Assembly (NCBI RefSeq): GCF_020169335.1
Contig: NZ_JAIEZN010000001.1
Location: 62,001 to 126,000, forward strand
Length of the DNA: 64,000 bases
Source: Devosia aquimaris
Lineage (GTDB): Bacteria > Pseudomonadota > Alphaproteobacteria > Rhizobiales > Devosiaceae
Direction: 5' to 3'
Below, piece after piece: positions 54,347-63,323 of this stretch (its first letter is position 1; each line of letters starts with the position of its first letter). The notes below the pieces were generated by a model. The model ran no database searches. It saw only the letters and a program-made list of their open reading frames with translations, and was not told where the DNA came from. A program made the position numbers and the translations under genes.

Positions 54347-55990
54347 ATGACGCAATGGTGGCGCGGTGGGGTGATCTATCAGGTCTATCCTCGCTCCTTT
54401 CAGGACAGCAATGGCGACGGCGTCGGCGATCTGCCCGGCATCATCTCCCGGCTCGATCACATCGCCAGCCTGGGCATCGACTGCATCTGGCTGAGCCCCA
54501 TCACCAAATCGCCGCAGGCGGATATGGGCTATGACGTGTCGGACTATTGCGAGGTCGACACTCTGTTCGGTTCGCTGGAAGATTTCGACACGCTGATCGA
54601 GCAGGCCCATGCACGGGGCATCAAGGTCATCATGGACCAGGTCATCAGCCACACCTCCGATCAGCACCAGTGGTTTCAGGAGAGCAAGTTCTCCCGCACC
54701 AATTCGCGTGCCGACTGGTATGTCTGGGCCGATCCCAACCCCGATGGCTCGCCACCCAACAATTGGCCGGCCGTGTTCGGCGGCAGCGCCTGGGAATGGA
54801 ACGGCACGCGCGGCCAGTACTACCTGCACAACTTCCTGATCAGCCAGCCCGATCTCAACTTCCACAATCCGGCGGTGCAGGACGCGGTTCTCGATGTCCT
54901 GCGCTTCTGGCTCGAGCGCGGTGTCGACGGCTTCCGGCTCGACACCGTCAATTACTATTTCCACGACAAGAAGCTGCGCTCCAACCCGCCCGATCCCAAG
55001 GTCCTCAAGGGTCCCCATGCCCCCAGCCCCTATGAGTGGCAGGTGCATGAATATTCCAAGAGCCAGCCGGAAAACCTCGATTTCCTGCGTCGCGCGCGGG
55101 CGCTGCTCGATGAATTCCCCGGCAGCACCAGCGTCGGCGAGGTGGGCGACAGCCACAAATCGCTCGATTTGATGGCGGCCTACACATCCGGCGGTGACCG
55201 TCTGCACATGTGCTATGGCTTCGATTTCCTGGGGCCGCAGTTCACGGCGCACCATTTCCGCAGCCGCATTGAGCGGTTCTTCAAGGCCGGCCCCGATGGC
55301 TGGCCGTGCTGGAGCTTCTCCAACCACGATGTCCCGCGCCATATCAGCCGCTGGGCCGCGCATGCGGTCAGCCTGCCGGCCCTGGCGCGTCAGACCCTGG
55401 CATTGGTGCTGTCCCTGCGCGGCTCGGTCTGCCTCTATCAGGGCGAGGAGCTCGGCCTGCCGGAAACGGAACTGCTGTTTGAAGAGCTCACCGATCCGCG
55501 CGGCATTCGCTTCTGGCCCGAAGACAAGGGCCGTGACGGGTGTCGCACGCCCATGCCCTGGACTGTCGGCGAGGCGCCCAATGGCTTCACCACCGGCACG
55601 CCCTGGCTGCCGGTCAAGCCGGCCCAGTCGGCGCTCAGCGTCGCCAGCCAGGCTGGTGATGCCAATTCGACGCTGGCTTTCTATCGGCGGGTGCTGGCCT
55701 GGCGAAAGACGCAGGCTGTTCTGGCGCTGGGCGATATTGCCTTCTTCGATGTCAGCGAGCCGGTGCTGGCCTTCCGCCGGACGCTCGATGGGCAATCCAT
55801 GCTCTGCATTTTCAATCTGTCAGCCGGCGCACATCAGCTGACACTGGCCGGCCTTCCGGCCGGCGCCGTGCTCGAGCCGGTGTCGGAAAGTGCGGCGATC
55901 ACTGGCCGCTCGCTGCAACTGGGGGCCAATGGCTATGCCTTTGTCGCTCTGGATGCAGAGACAACGCTGAGCGTGGCCATTTCGACCTGA
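54347..55990 (+). CDS. GH13 alpha-glucosidase
   Basis: Cytoplasmic enzyme of 547 residues that hydrolyses alpha-glucosides from small oligosaccharides. The (beta/alpha)8 landmarks are all present: WWRGGVIYQVYPRSFQDSNG (domain opening), the nucleophile Asp in GFRLDTVNYY, the acid/base Glu in SVGEVGDS, the transition-state Asp in SNHDVPRH, and the substrate-site QGEELGLPE. It resembles rhizobial AglA-type enzymes (GH13_23/30 group, from memory). The start ATG is chosen at MTQWW; the open upstream frame is untranslated-looking. It stands alone. Confidence 0.95.
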   Translation: MTQWWRGGVIYQVYPRSFQDSNGDGVGDLPGIISRLDHIASLGIDCIWLSPITKSPQADMGYDVSDYCEVDTLFGSLEDFDTLIEQAHARGIKVIMDQVISHTSDQHQWFQESKFSRTNSRADWYVWADPNPDGSPPNNWPAVFGGSAWEWNGTRGQYYLHNFLISQPDLNFHNPAVQDAVLDVLRFWLERGVDGFRLDTVNYYFHDKKLRSNPPDPKVLKGPHAPSPYEWQVHEYSKSQPENLDFLRRARALLDEFPGSTSVGEVGDSHKSLDLMAAYTSGGDRLHMCYGFDFLGPQFTAHHFRSRIERFFKAGPDGWPCWSFSNHDVPRHISRWAAHAVSLPALARQTLALVLSLRGSVCLYQGEELGLPETELLFEELTDPRGIRFWPEDKGRDGCRTPMPWTVGEAPNGFTTGTPWLPVKPAQSALSVASQAGDANSTLAFYRRVLAWRKTQAVLALGDIAFFDVSEPVLAFRRTLDGQSMLCIFNLSAGAHQLTLAGLPAGAVLEPVSESAAITGRSLQLGANGYAFVALDAETTLSVAIST

Positions 55991-56019
55991 CCCGGGGCGC
56001 CGCCTGTCGCGGCCCCGGG
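55991..56019 (+). terminator. hairpin after the alpha-glucosidase gene
   Basis: CCCGGGGC and its exact complement are separated by 13 nt, beginning directly after the stop. There is no T run, so it is a weak candidate for termination or mRNA end protection between two convergent genes. Confidence 0.4.
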
Positions 56020-56040
56020 CCATAGGGGTTTGGGCCGCGA

Positions 56041-56343
56041 TCAAATGGTGGTGGCTTCCGTCGTGCCACTGACCGGGGTCAGATAGACCGGATCCAGGAT
56101 CACCATGCCGGTGCTGCCATCGGCCTTGGTGACATAGGCGCGCACGCAGCCGCTCCAGTCTTCCACGCCCGAAACGGCGATGCCCTTGGCTTCGAGCCGC
56201 TGCATCAGGCTGTCGGCATTGTCGCTGATCGAATAGCCGGCGTCGCAGCTGACGTCCTCGGCGCCGGTGGCGGCCTGAGCCGGAATGCTGACGGCCACGA
56301 TCGAAACAGTGGCGAAGGCGGCGGTGATAAGGGTCTTGATCAT
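56041..56343 (-). CDS. small secreted protein, paralogue of the 56583 gene
   Basis: A 100-residue protein. The signal peptide MIKTLITAAFATVSIVAVSI ends near AQA|ATG (about 24). The mature part carries LMQRLEAKGIAVSGVEDWSGCVRAYVTKADGSTGM, which aligns with the protein encoded at 56583 (same W-x-G-C-x-R-A-Y-V core). Two Cys remain in the mature part, possibly forming one disulfide. It may be a small periplasmic or extracellular factor. No known family is recognised. Confidence 0.75.
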   Translation of the reverse strand: MIKTLITAAFATVSIVAVSIPAQAATGAEDVSCDAGYSISDNADSLMQRLEAKGIAVSGVEDWSGCVRAYVTKADGSTGMVILDPVYLTPVSGTTEATTI

Positions 56344-56545
56344 TTTGAAGGTCCTTTGTTCGGGAGAAGATGGAACGTCTCCATCTAGCCCCGGGGCCCT
56401 TCTGGTCGCCAGTTAAGGCTTTGTCATATCAATGAAATCTAGGAAATTGCCCGGCAATGTGCTGGACAGGTTCCGTCCACTTTTGCCCGCGTGTGACGGT
56501 GTGCTTCCCGCTCGCTGCGGCAACTCCGCACCTTCAGTCGCGACC

Positions 56546-56600
56546 CTATTGCACGCGGCGATAGGTCACTTTCGCACGTGTGCTATTGCACGCGGCGATA
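56546..56600. repeat. 18-bp direct repeat at the 3' end of the small secreted gene
   Basis: The plus-strand sequence CTATTGCACGCGGCGATA occurs at 56546-56563 and 56583-56600, 37 bp apart. The second copy encodes the last five codons and stop of the 56583 gene. The offset is not a multiple of three. It looks like a small tandem duplication or a remnant of another gene copy. The rest of 56344-56582 holds nothing else I can name. Confidence 0.8.
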
Positions 56601-56879
56601 AGTCCCCGGCTCGAAATACTGCATCTCCTCGCCGCCCTCGGGCTTGCGCACATAGGCGCGAAGGCAGCCGCCCCAGCGCTCGACGCGGGTGGCGTCCACA
56701 CCAAGTCGACGCAGGTTCATCAGGTCAAACTGGTTCTGGTCGTCTTCGCTGATGTCGGCGCCCAGGCCCAGGTTGAACGAAAAGCTCAGGCCCTCGCCGC
56801 TGCCGCTGCAGATGGCGGCGCTTGCGGGCAGGGCTGTGAACACGACAAGGCCGAACGCGGCCAGACCGGTGCGAAACAT
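56583..56879 (-). CDS. small secreted protein, paralogue of the 56041 gene
   Basis: A 98-residue protein with signal peptide MFRTGLAAFGLVVFTALPASA and a mature part with NLRRLGVDATRVERWGGCLRAYVRKPEGG. The W-x-G-C-x-R-A-Y-V core matches that of the 56041 gene. The start at MFRTG avoids overlap with the AbrB-type gene stop, lying just after it (TGAGATG). The function is unknown. Its last codons (YRRVQ and stop) are repeated 37 bp further on; see the repeat entry. Confidence 0.75.
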   Translation of the reverse strand: MFRTGLAAFGLVVFTALPASAAICSGSGEGLSFSFNLGLGADISEDDQNQFDLMNLRRLGVDATRVERWGGCLRAYVRKPEGGEEMQYFEPGTYRRVQ

Positions 56880-56880
56880 C

Positions 56881-57969
56881 TCAGGGTCTCCTTTGCCCGT
56901 CATCATGCGTCGCCATTGTGGCGCTCTCGCGTCGCCGGATCAGCAGCACCACCGTGGGTATCGCGAGCGACAGCATCAGCAGGCGCAACACATGGTGGGC
57001 CGCAATGAAGGCGGTGTCATAGCCCAGCGCCACGCCCAGTGCGCCCATGCCCTCCAGCGCGCCGGGGGCCAGTCCCAGCCAGATCTGGCCATAGGGCATG
57101 TCGACAACCAGGCTCACCAGGCCAGCCATCAGGGTCACGATGCCCACGGTCATGCTCGTCGCGATCAGCCCCCCCTTTGCCGCGGCCAGAAACTCCTGCC
57201 GCCCGATACCGGCAAAGCGCGAGCCGATCAGGGCGCCCGTCAGGATGAATGTAACCGTCACCAGCGGCAGCGGCATGGCCGCGCTATAGAACCCCGCGAG
57301 CTTGCCCACAGTGGCCGCGGCCATCGATCCCAGCACAAAGCCGGCCGGAACGCGCAGGCGCAGGAAGATGTAGCCGACAACCGCACAGCCGGCAGCCAGC
57401 CCAAGCAACGGCCCGATGCCGAGGAATGAGGTCGCCACCCGTGGTTCGAAATGGTCGATCGGCAGGAACATTGCGCCGATCGGCACGCAGATGGTCAGCA
57501 TCAGGATGCGGATCACCTGGATGATCACGATCTGGCGCGGATTGCCGACACCCGCCGAGGCAATGCCCATCACGAACGACAGATGTCCGGGAAAGGAACT
57601 GAGATAGGCCGTGCCGGCGTCGAGCTTGAACAGCCGCGCCAGCATCCAGCCCGTCGCCGCAACGATCAACACCAGCTCGATTGCCAGGGCAGCGATGCTC
57701 ACTGGCCAACTCGACATCAGCGTCAGGCTGTCCGGCGCGACGCTCGCGCCCATCGACATGCCGATCAGCAGAAAGGCCACGTCGCGCAGCCGGTCCGGCA
57801 TGCGCATGGGCAGTCCGGCCATGGACGCGAGCGCCACCGCCAGCGCGCCACCCATCAACCAGCCAGCCGGAAGCCCGGCCAGGGTCGCCAGGCCGCCGCC
57901 CGCTGCCGAGACCAGCAGGGTGAGGACCACAGGGAGAACCGAACGCAGCTGGGCTGGGAGTGCTGACAT
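56881..57969 (-). CDS. AbrB-family integral membrane protein (PF05145)
   Basis: A 362-residue membrane protein with about ten helices in two related halves (AbrB duplication type). The halves share GLPAGWLMGGALAVALAS (first) and RVPAGFVLGSMAAATVGKL (second). Database names such as 'AbrB transcriptional regulator' or 'ammonia monooxygenase' are misleading, since the sequence has no DNA-binding domain. A transport role is possible but unproven. The start MSALPAQLRS removes a non-membrane upstream frame. It precedes the small secreted gene by one base. Confidence 0.9.
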   Translation of the reverse strand: MSALPAQLRSVLPVVLTLLVSAAGGGLATLAGLPAGWLMGGALAVALASMAGLPMRMPDRLRDVAFLLIGMSMGASVAPDSLTLMSSWPVSIAALAIELVLIVAATGWMLARLFKLDAGTAYLSSFPGHLSFVMGIASAGVGNPRQIVIIQVIRILMLTICVPIGAMFLPIDHFEPRVATSFLGIGPLLGLAAGCAVVGYIFLRLRVPAGFVLGSMAAATVGKLAGFYSAAMPLPLVTVTFILTGALIGSRFAGIGRQEFLAAAKGGLIATSMTVGIVTLMAGLVSLVVDMPYGQIWLGLAPGALEGMGALGVALGYDTAFIAAHHVLRLLMLSLAIPTVVLLIRRRESATMATHDDGQRRP

Positions 57970-58061
57970 AGTGCCTGAAGATGACGAAACAGGACGCCGC
58001 TGGGAGGCGGGCCGTCCTTGGTTGCAGCCGACGCGGAAAGACCCGGCGAGCCTACCCGTGG

Positions 58062-59231
58062 TCAGGCCACGGGCAGTGCTCGCTCTGCCAGGCGCACCCA
58101 ATAGCTGGTCCCCACCGGGATCACGGCATCGTTGAAATCATAGGTGTCGGTGTGCAGTTCCGAGCTGTCGCCATTGCCCAGGAAAATATAGGCCCCGGGC
58201 CGCGCTTCCAGCATGAACGAGAAGTCTTCCCCGCCCATCGATGGCTGCACCTCGGCGTCCACCCGCTCGGCCCCCACCACGTCGCTCGCGACTTCGGCCG
58301 CAAACTCGGCCTGCGCCGCCGAATTCACCGTCACCGGATAGCCGCGCGCATAGCGCACGCTGGCTTCAGCACCAAAGCTGCGGGCAAACTGCGGTACGAA
58401 ATCGGCTAGGCGCTGCTCGATCTGGTCCTGAACCTCCAGATCCAGCGTGCGAACGGTGCCGGTGATCTTGGCGGTGCGCGAGATCACATTGTCGGCCTCG
58501 CCGGCTTCCACCATCGTCACCGACAGAACGGCATTGGCCAGCGGGTCGACGTTGCGCGACACGATGGACTGCAGCCCCACGATCATGTTCGCGGCCACGA
58601 TGATGGGGTCGATCGTCGTCTGCGGCCGGGCGGCATGGCCGCCGCGGCCTTCGATGTCGATATAGAACCGGTCGGTCGCCGCCATGATGCCGCCGGCGCG
58701 GATGCCGAAATGCCCCACCGGCATGCCGGGCCAGTTGTGCAGGCCATAGAACTCGTCGATGCCGAAGCGCTCCACCAGCCCGTCTTCCAGCATGGCGCGC
58801 CCGCCGGCGCCGCCCTCTTCGGCGGGCTGGAAGATCACGGCAATGCGCCCGTCAAAATTGCGCGTCTCGCACAGATACTTGGCCGCGCCCAGCAGCATGG
58901 CGGTGTGCCCGTCATGGCCACAGGCATGCATCTTGCCGTCGACGGACGAGGCATAGGCCTTGCCGGTTTTTTCCGTCATCGGCAGGGCATCCATGTCGGC
59001 GCGCAGGCCGATGGTGCGTCCGCTGCTGTTGCTGCGCCCCTCGATGATGCCGACGACGCCGGTCCGCCCGATGCCCGTCACCACGCTGTCGCAGCCGAAT
59101 TGGGTGAGCCGCTCCGCCACGATTCCCGCTGTCCGTTCAACCGCGTACAGAATCTCCGGATGCGCGTGAAAGTCCTGCCGCCAGGCGGCGATTTCGTCGG
59201 CAAATTCGGCGATGCGGTTGATTACGGGCAT
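58062..59231 (-). CDS. M20-family amidohydrolase (hippurate hydrolase type)
   Basis: Zinc peptidase-like enzyme of 389 residues that cleaves N-acylated amino acids or similar amides. Metal and catalytic residues are visible: ACGHDGHTAMLLGA (about 103), QPAEEGGAGGRAML (about 138), HNWPGMPVG (about 165), and GGEDFSFMLEARPG (about 345) with the last ligand. It is on the same strand as, but 92 bp upstream of, the AbrB-type gene; possible operon. The natural substrate is unknown. Confidence 0.94.
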   Translation of the reverse strand: MPVINRIAEFADEIAAWRQDFHAHPEILYAVERTAGIVAERLTQFGCDSVVTGIGRTGVVGIIEGRSNSSGRTIGLRADMDALPMTEKTGKAYASSVDGKMHACGHDGHTAMLLGAAKYLCETRNFDGRIAVIFQPAEEGGAGGRAMLEDGLVERFGIDEFYGLHNWPGMPVGHFGIRAGGIMAATDRFYIDIEGRGGHAARPQTTIDPIIVAANMIVGLQSIVSRNVDPLANAVLSVTMVEAGEADNVISRTAKITGTVRTLDLEVQDQIEQRLADFVPQFARSFGAEASVRYARGYPVTVNSAAQAEFAAEVASDVVGAERVDAEVQPSMGGEDFSFMLEARPGAYIFLGNGDSSELHTDTYDFNDAVIPVGTSYWVRLAERALPVA

Positions 59232-59348
59232 GGGGTGAAGTCCGAAGCAGTCAATTCTGGGTCAGTGTCGCTGACCCAATCGATGCGGTCAACACTAGCC
59301 TATCCCACCCGCCAATGCCATGCGGCCCGGCCAGTCCGGCCGAGCATC

Positions 59349-61349
59349 CTAGTAGTTCACCGCCACCATCTGGTGCCCCAACAGGCTCGGCACCACAAAA
59401 TCGACGCTGCCGTCGCGGGCGACGAAGTCAACTGTCGTGCCGGATGGCACTAGCGTCACTGACTTGGGTTGTGTCGGCACCTGCAGCCGCACCTTGATGT
59501 CCTTGAGTTCGATCAGGTCCTGGATCGGCTGGATATTGGCGTCCCACAGATTGCCACGCATGGCGGGGGTGGCGAACAGCAGATGCACGATATCGCGCTG
59601 CTCGTCGGCCTGGTGGCGCACCGTCACCCGTCCGGCGCGCGGCAGCGAGGTCTCGACCAGCTTTGTCTGACCCAGCGCGAAACCGATCAGCTTTTCCGCC
59701 ATTTCCAGCATGCGCACGGCGCCCACCTGGTGATAGGCCGAGAACACCGGGTGGCTGCAATAGACGTAATTGCCCTTGTGCACGCCGCTGGCATAGCCCG
59801 AGGCCTCCGGCCGCACCGGCGAGTGGATATGGCCGGAGAAATGCTTGGGCGTGCGGTCGAAATAGGGCTCATGCACATCGCCCAGGCTTTCGCCGTCGGT
59901 GACGTGGATGCGTTCGCTGGGCACATACATGAACATCGGCTCGCCGATGCCGTCCGCCTGCAGCGCTGCAATGGGCCGCGCGTAGTCGCCGCCGACCATG
60001 GGCGAGGTGCCCTGCCACTCGGCCCCAAGATCGAACACAAAGCCGGTCTCGGCGTCGATACCCGAACGCCCGGTCAGCAGCACGCGGCCGCCCTTGGCCA
60101 CATAGGCCTCGATCTTTTGCTTCAGCGCTTCGGCGACCGGCACGGCATCGGGCAGGATCAGCAATTGATAGCGGCTGAAATCGCTTTCCGTGTCGAGCAC
60201 GTCAAAGCAATAGCCGGCTTCCAGCAGCACGCGCACCGCGCCATCGTCCACGCTCGAATGCCGCGCCGGCGCGCCCGATTCCTGTGTGCTCTCCACTGCT
60301 TCCAGCGACAGCAGGCCAATCTGCGCCCGGTTCTGGCTGCCGCGCGCCCAGGGCTCGCGCTCGGCCACCCACTGATAGGCCGGGCTGATGATTGACATCG
60401 TCGCCGGGTCGATCCGGCCGGTGGGATGCAGATGGTCGCCGATCGAGCATCCCGCCCCATGCGCCAGCATCGCCCCGCATTCATAGACCAGGGCTTCGGG
60501 GCGCTTGTAGCCGCCGATTTCACCCCAGGTGAAATGGAACTTGCCCGTCATGCCGATGAAGGGAATGCCCAGGGGATCGACATAGCGCGCGCTGACCGGG
60601 AAATGGTCATAGCCCCAGCCCGCCGTCGGCAGCGATTCCAGCTCGAGATGGGTATTGTAAGCCTGGTGCCGCGCCGCCGGACCGCGCACCACATGCCCCG
60701 AGTTGAAGAACAACGGCATCTTGGCATCGTGCCGGCGTACGGTGGCGGTCACGGTCTCGTAGAAATTGCGCACGCTGTCGCGCACGAACCGTTCACGGTC
60801 GGTCTCGTTCTCCCAGTCCAGTCCGGCCCGGTCCATGGCGCGTCGCGCATGGATCGACACCGACTGCATCTGGAAGCAGATGTCGATGAAAATGCCATCG
60901 GCATCGCCATAATTGGTCATCACCTCATCGATCTGTCGGCCCAGATAGTCGAGATAGGGCGAGGAAAAGTCGAGAAAGGCCCAGCCCGTCGGATTGTTGT
61001 CGCGCGAGCGCACCAGCGTCTCACCCGGCGGCGACACCAGCCGCCACTCCGGATGCGTATCGGCGGCATATTCGTCCCAGGCGGCCGACAGATACACCGG
61101 CGTCTTGATGTCGGCGCCATGCAGCGCATCGATCTGCCCGCGCAGCAGGTCAAAGCCCAGGCCGGGATGCATCCGCCCGATCTCGGTGGGGTGATAGGAA
61201 TGCCCGTGGTGGCATTTGGAAAACACCGTCACCGAATCCACTGCCGCATCGCGGAAGGCGCCGGCAAAGGCCTTGGGGTCAAAGGCCGTGCCAATGCCCT
61301 CGATCAGGGGCGAGGTGTGGAAATCCAGGTGAATCTGGCGGAAGCGCAT
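59349..61349 (-). CDS. glycoside hydrolase with beta-galactosidase trimerisation-like domain
   Basis: A 666-residue cytoplasmic enzyme. The N-terminal half (MRFRQIHLDFHTSPLIEGIG, then FSKCHHGHSYHPTEIGRMHP and PVYLSAAWDEYAADTHPEW) resembles the hypothetical glycosyl hydrolase 6 (PF14871) barrel. The middle third (about 380-560; VLLTGRSGIDAETGF) looks like the glutaminase-like fold of beta-galactosidase trimerisation domains, and the C-terminus is beta-rich. The start is the ATG 19 bp after the ATPase gene. The substrate is unproven; a plant glycoside is likely from the adjacent sugar importer. Catalytic residues cannot be named with certainty. Confidence 0.8.
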   Translation of the reverse strand: MRFRQIHLDFHTSPLIEGIGTAFDPKAFAGAFRDAAVDSVTVFSKCHHGHSYHPTEIGRMHPGLGFDLLRGQIDALHGADIKTPVYLSAAWDEYAADTHPEWRLVSPPGETLVRSRDNNPTGWAFLDFSSPYLDYLGRQIDEVMTNYGDADGIFIDICFQMQSVSIHARRAMDRAGLDWENETDRERFVRDSVRNFYETVTATVRRHDAKMPLFFNSGHVVRGPAARHQAYNTHLELESLPTAGWGYDHFPVSARYVDPLGIPFIGMTGKFHFTWGEIGGYKRPEALVYECGAMLAHGAGCSIGDHLHPTGRIDPATMSIISPAYQWVAEREPWARGSQNRAQIGLLSLEAVESTQESGAPARHSSVDDGAVRVLLEAGYCFDVLDTESDFSRYQLLILPDAVPVAEALKQKIEAYVAKGGRVLLTGRSGIDAETGFVFDLGAEWQGTSPMVGGDYARPIAALQADGIGEPMFMYVPSERIHVTDGESLGDVHEPYFDRTPKHFSGHIHSPVRPEASGYASGVHKGNYVYCSHPVFSAYHQVGAVRMLEMAEKLIGFALGQTKLVETSLPRAGRVTVRHQADEQRDIVHLLFATPAMRGNLWDANIQPIQDLIELKDIKVRLQVPTQPKSVTLVPSGTTVDFVARDGSVDFVVPSLLGHQMVAVNY

Positions 61350-61368
61350 GGCCGGGGTAACTCGGTAA

Positions 61369-62490
61369 CTAGAGCGAACGGGGGAAGGCGATGCTGCGGC
61401 CGTCGGGGCCGAAGGCATAAAGCCGGCTGGCATCCAGCCTGATGCTGGTGTGCGCGCCGAAGCGGGCCTCCACCTGATAGGGCCGGTGCACCGCGACATA
61501 GCCTTCCTGGGATTCGGAATCGAAGGTGCGCAACGCGCCGGTGTCGACATAGACCAGGGCCTCGCGGCCCAGGTTCTCCACCACGGCGGTGGTGCCCTTG
61601 ATCTCGATGCCGCCGGCGCCATCGAGCGCCTCGGGGCGGGCGCCCAGCACGATCTCGCCGCCCACGCCCGGCCCTTCGCCCTCCAGCGTCAGGTCAAGAT
61701 TGAGGTCCACGCCCGGCAATTGCACCGAAATCGCGCTGCCATCCTGGCGCACCACGCGGCCGGCGAAGAAATTCATGCGCGGCGTGCCCAGGAACCCGGC
61801 GACAAAGCGGTTGGTCGGCCGGTTGTAGAGCTCGAGCGGCGTGCCGGTCTGTTCGATCTGCCCGGCATTGAGCACGACGATACGCGAGGCCATGGTCATG
61901 GCCTCGGTCTGGTCATGCGTCACATAGACCATGGTGGCCTTGAGCTCGGCATGCAGACGCCCCAGCTCGATGCGCATCTGCGAGCGCAACGCGGCATCCA
62001 GGTTCGACAGCGGCTCGTCGAACAGGAACACATCGGGCGAGCGCGTGATGGCGCGGCCAATGGCGACGCGCTGCTTCTGCCCGCCCGACAGGGCCTTGGG
62101 CTTTTTCTCCAGATGCTCGGTGATGCGCAGGATTTGCGCGGCACGCTGCACCGCCGCATCGATCTCGGCCTTCGGGCGCCCGGCCATCTTGAGGGCGAAG
62201 CCCATGTTCTGCGCCACTGTCATATGCGGATAGAGCGCATAGTTCTGGAACACCATGGCCACGCCGCGCTGGGACGGATCGTCATGGGCAATGTCGCGGC
62301 CATCGATGCGGATGGCGCCCGAGCTGATGGTCTCGAGCCCGGCAATCGAGCGCAGCAGCGTGGACTTGCCGCAGCCCGAAGGGCCCACCATCACCACGAA
62401 TTCGCCCGGCTCGGCGCGGAAGCTCACGCCTTTCAGGGCCTGGAAATTGTCGTAGCTTTTCTTGACATTGTCGATTTCGAGACTGGGCAT
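61369..62490 (-). CDS. sugar ABC importer ATPase (UgpC/MsmX/MalK family)
   Basis: A 373-residue ATPase energising the adjacent sugar permeases. Walker A GPSGCGKST (about 37-45), signature LSGGQKQRVAIGRAI (about 134), Walker B VFLFDEPLSNLD (about 154) and the H loop YVTHDQTEAM are present. A C-terminal TOBE-type regulatory domain (about 235-373) contains the MalK-like NRPTNRFVAGFLGTPRMNF. It is 8 bp after the second permease gene. Such ATPases often serve several importers. Confidence 0.96.
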   Translation of the reverse strand: MPSLEIDNVKKSYDNFQALKGVSFRAEPGEFVVMVGPSGCGKSTLLRSIAGLETISSGAIRIDGRDIAHDDPSQRGVAMVFQNYALYPHMTVAQNMGFALKMAGRPKAEIDAAVQRAAQILRITEHLEKKPKALSGGQKQRVAIGRAITRSPDVFLFDEPLSNLDAALRSQMRIELGRLHAELKATMVYVTHDQTEAMTMASRIVVLNAGQIEQTGTPLELYNRPTNRFVAGFLGTPRMNFFAGRVVRQDGSAISVQLPGVDLNLDLTLEGEGPGVGGEIVLGARPEALDGAGGIEIKGTTAVVENLGREALVYVDTGALRTFDSESQEGYVAVHRPYQVEARFGAHTSIRLDASRLYAFGPDGRSIAFPRSL

Positions 62491-62498
62491 GATGCCTC

Positions 62499-63320
62499 CT
62501 ATTTGCCGAGGCCGGCGAGACTGCGCACGAAGTGGCGCTGCGCCAGGATGAAGAGGATGAGCAGGGGCAGGGTGGCTATGGTCAGCGCCGCCATGATCGC
62601 CGGCCAGTCCGAGCTGTATTGGGTGGTCAGGCCATAGATGCCCACCGGCAGCGTGCGCACCGATTTCTCGGTCAGCATCATCAGCGCCAGAAGGAACTCG
62701 TTCCAGTTGAACACCGCCTGGAAGATCGCCGCGCTCGCCACCACCGGGCCGGACAGCGGCACCACGATGCGAAAAAAGATCTGCAACCGGCTGCAGCCAT
62801 CCAGCCGCGCTGCCTCTTCCAGCTCACGCGGGAATTCGAGGAAGAAGGCGTAGAACAGCACGGTGGTGAACGGGATGCCGAAGGCCGCATAGGGCAGCAC
62901 AATGCCCAGCTGGGAATTGAGCATGTGGCCGCCCGAAACCATCTGGTAGAGCGGCACCAGCACGCTCTGCACCGGAATGGCGAAGCTGGCGATGATCAGG
63001 ATATAGAGCCACTTCATCACCTTGGCTTCCGAGCGCGCCAGCACATAGGCGGCCAGGCCCGACGTGGTGATGATCACCGCCACCGACAGCACAGTCACCA
63101 GCAGCGAATTGAGCATGAAGCTGCCGATGCCGATGTTCCAGGCGCGCTGGAAGGCGGAGAGGTTGAGGCTCCCCGGCAGGCTCAGCGGCTTGGTGAAGAT
63201 TTCGGCCTGGCTCTTGAAGGCCGAGATCAGCATCAGCCCGATGGGCGCCAGCACGAAGATGGTCCACACCGTCAGGATCAGGTGCATGCCGATGGCGACA
63301 AGCCGTGTACGTCCGTTCAT
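62499..63320 (-). CDS. sugar ABC importer permease (MalG/LacG-like)
   Basis: A 273-residue inner-membrane protein with six helices. The EAA motif in ELEEAARLDGCSRLQIFFRI (about 165-184) contacts the ATPase. The family end NWNEFLLALMMLTEKSVRTL is present. It forms the importer channel with the overlapping-operon partner encoded at 63324. The stop precedes the ATPase gene by 8 bp. Confidence 0.95.
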   Translation of the reverse strand: MNGRTRLVAIGMHLILTVWTIFVLAPIGLMLISAFKSQAEIFTKPLSLPGSLNLSAFQRAWNIGIGSFMLNSLLVTVLSVAVIITTSGLAAYVLARSEAKVMKWLYILIIASFAIPVQSVLVPLYQMVSGGHMLNSQLGIVLPYAAFGIPFTTVLFYAFFLEFPRELEEAARLDGCSRLQIFFRIVVPLSGPVVASAAIFQAVFNWNEFLLALMMLTEKSVRTLPVGIYGLTTQYSSDWPAIMAALTIATLPLLILFILAQRHFVRSLAGLGK

Positions 63321-63323
63321 GGC

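Noticed and set aside
61350..61622. 91-residue N-terminal extension of the glycoside hydrolase frame
   Set aside because: It overlaps the end of the ABC ATPase gene in another frame and is Pro/Arg/Ala-rich. The ATG at 61349 begins the recognisable enzyme.
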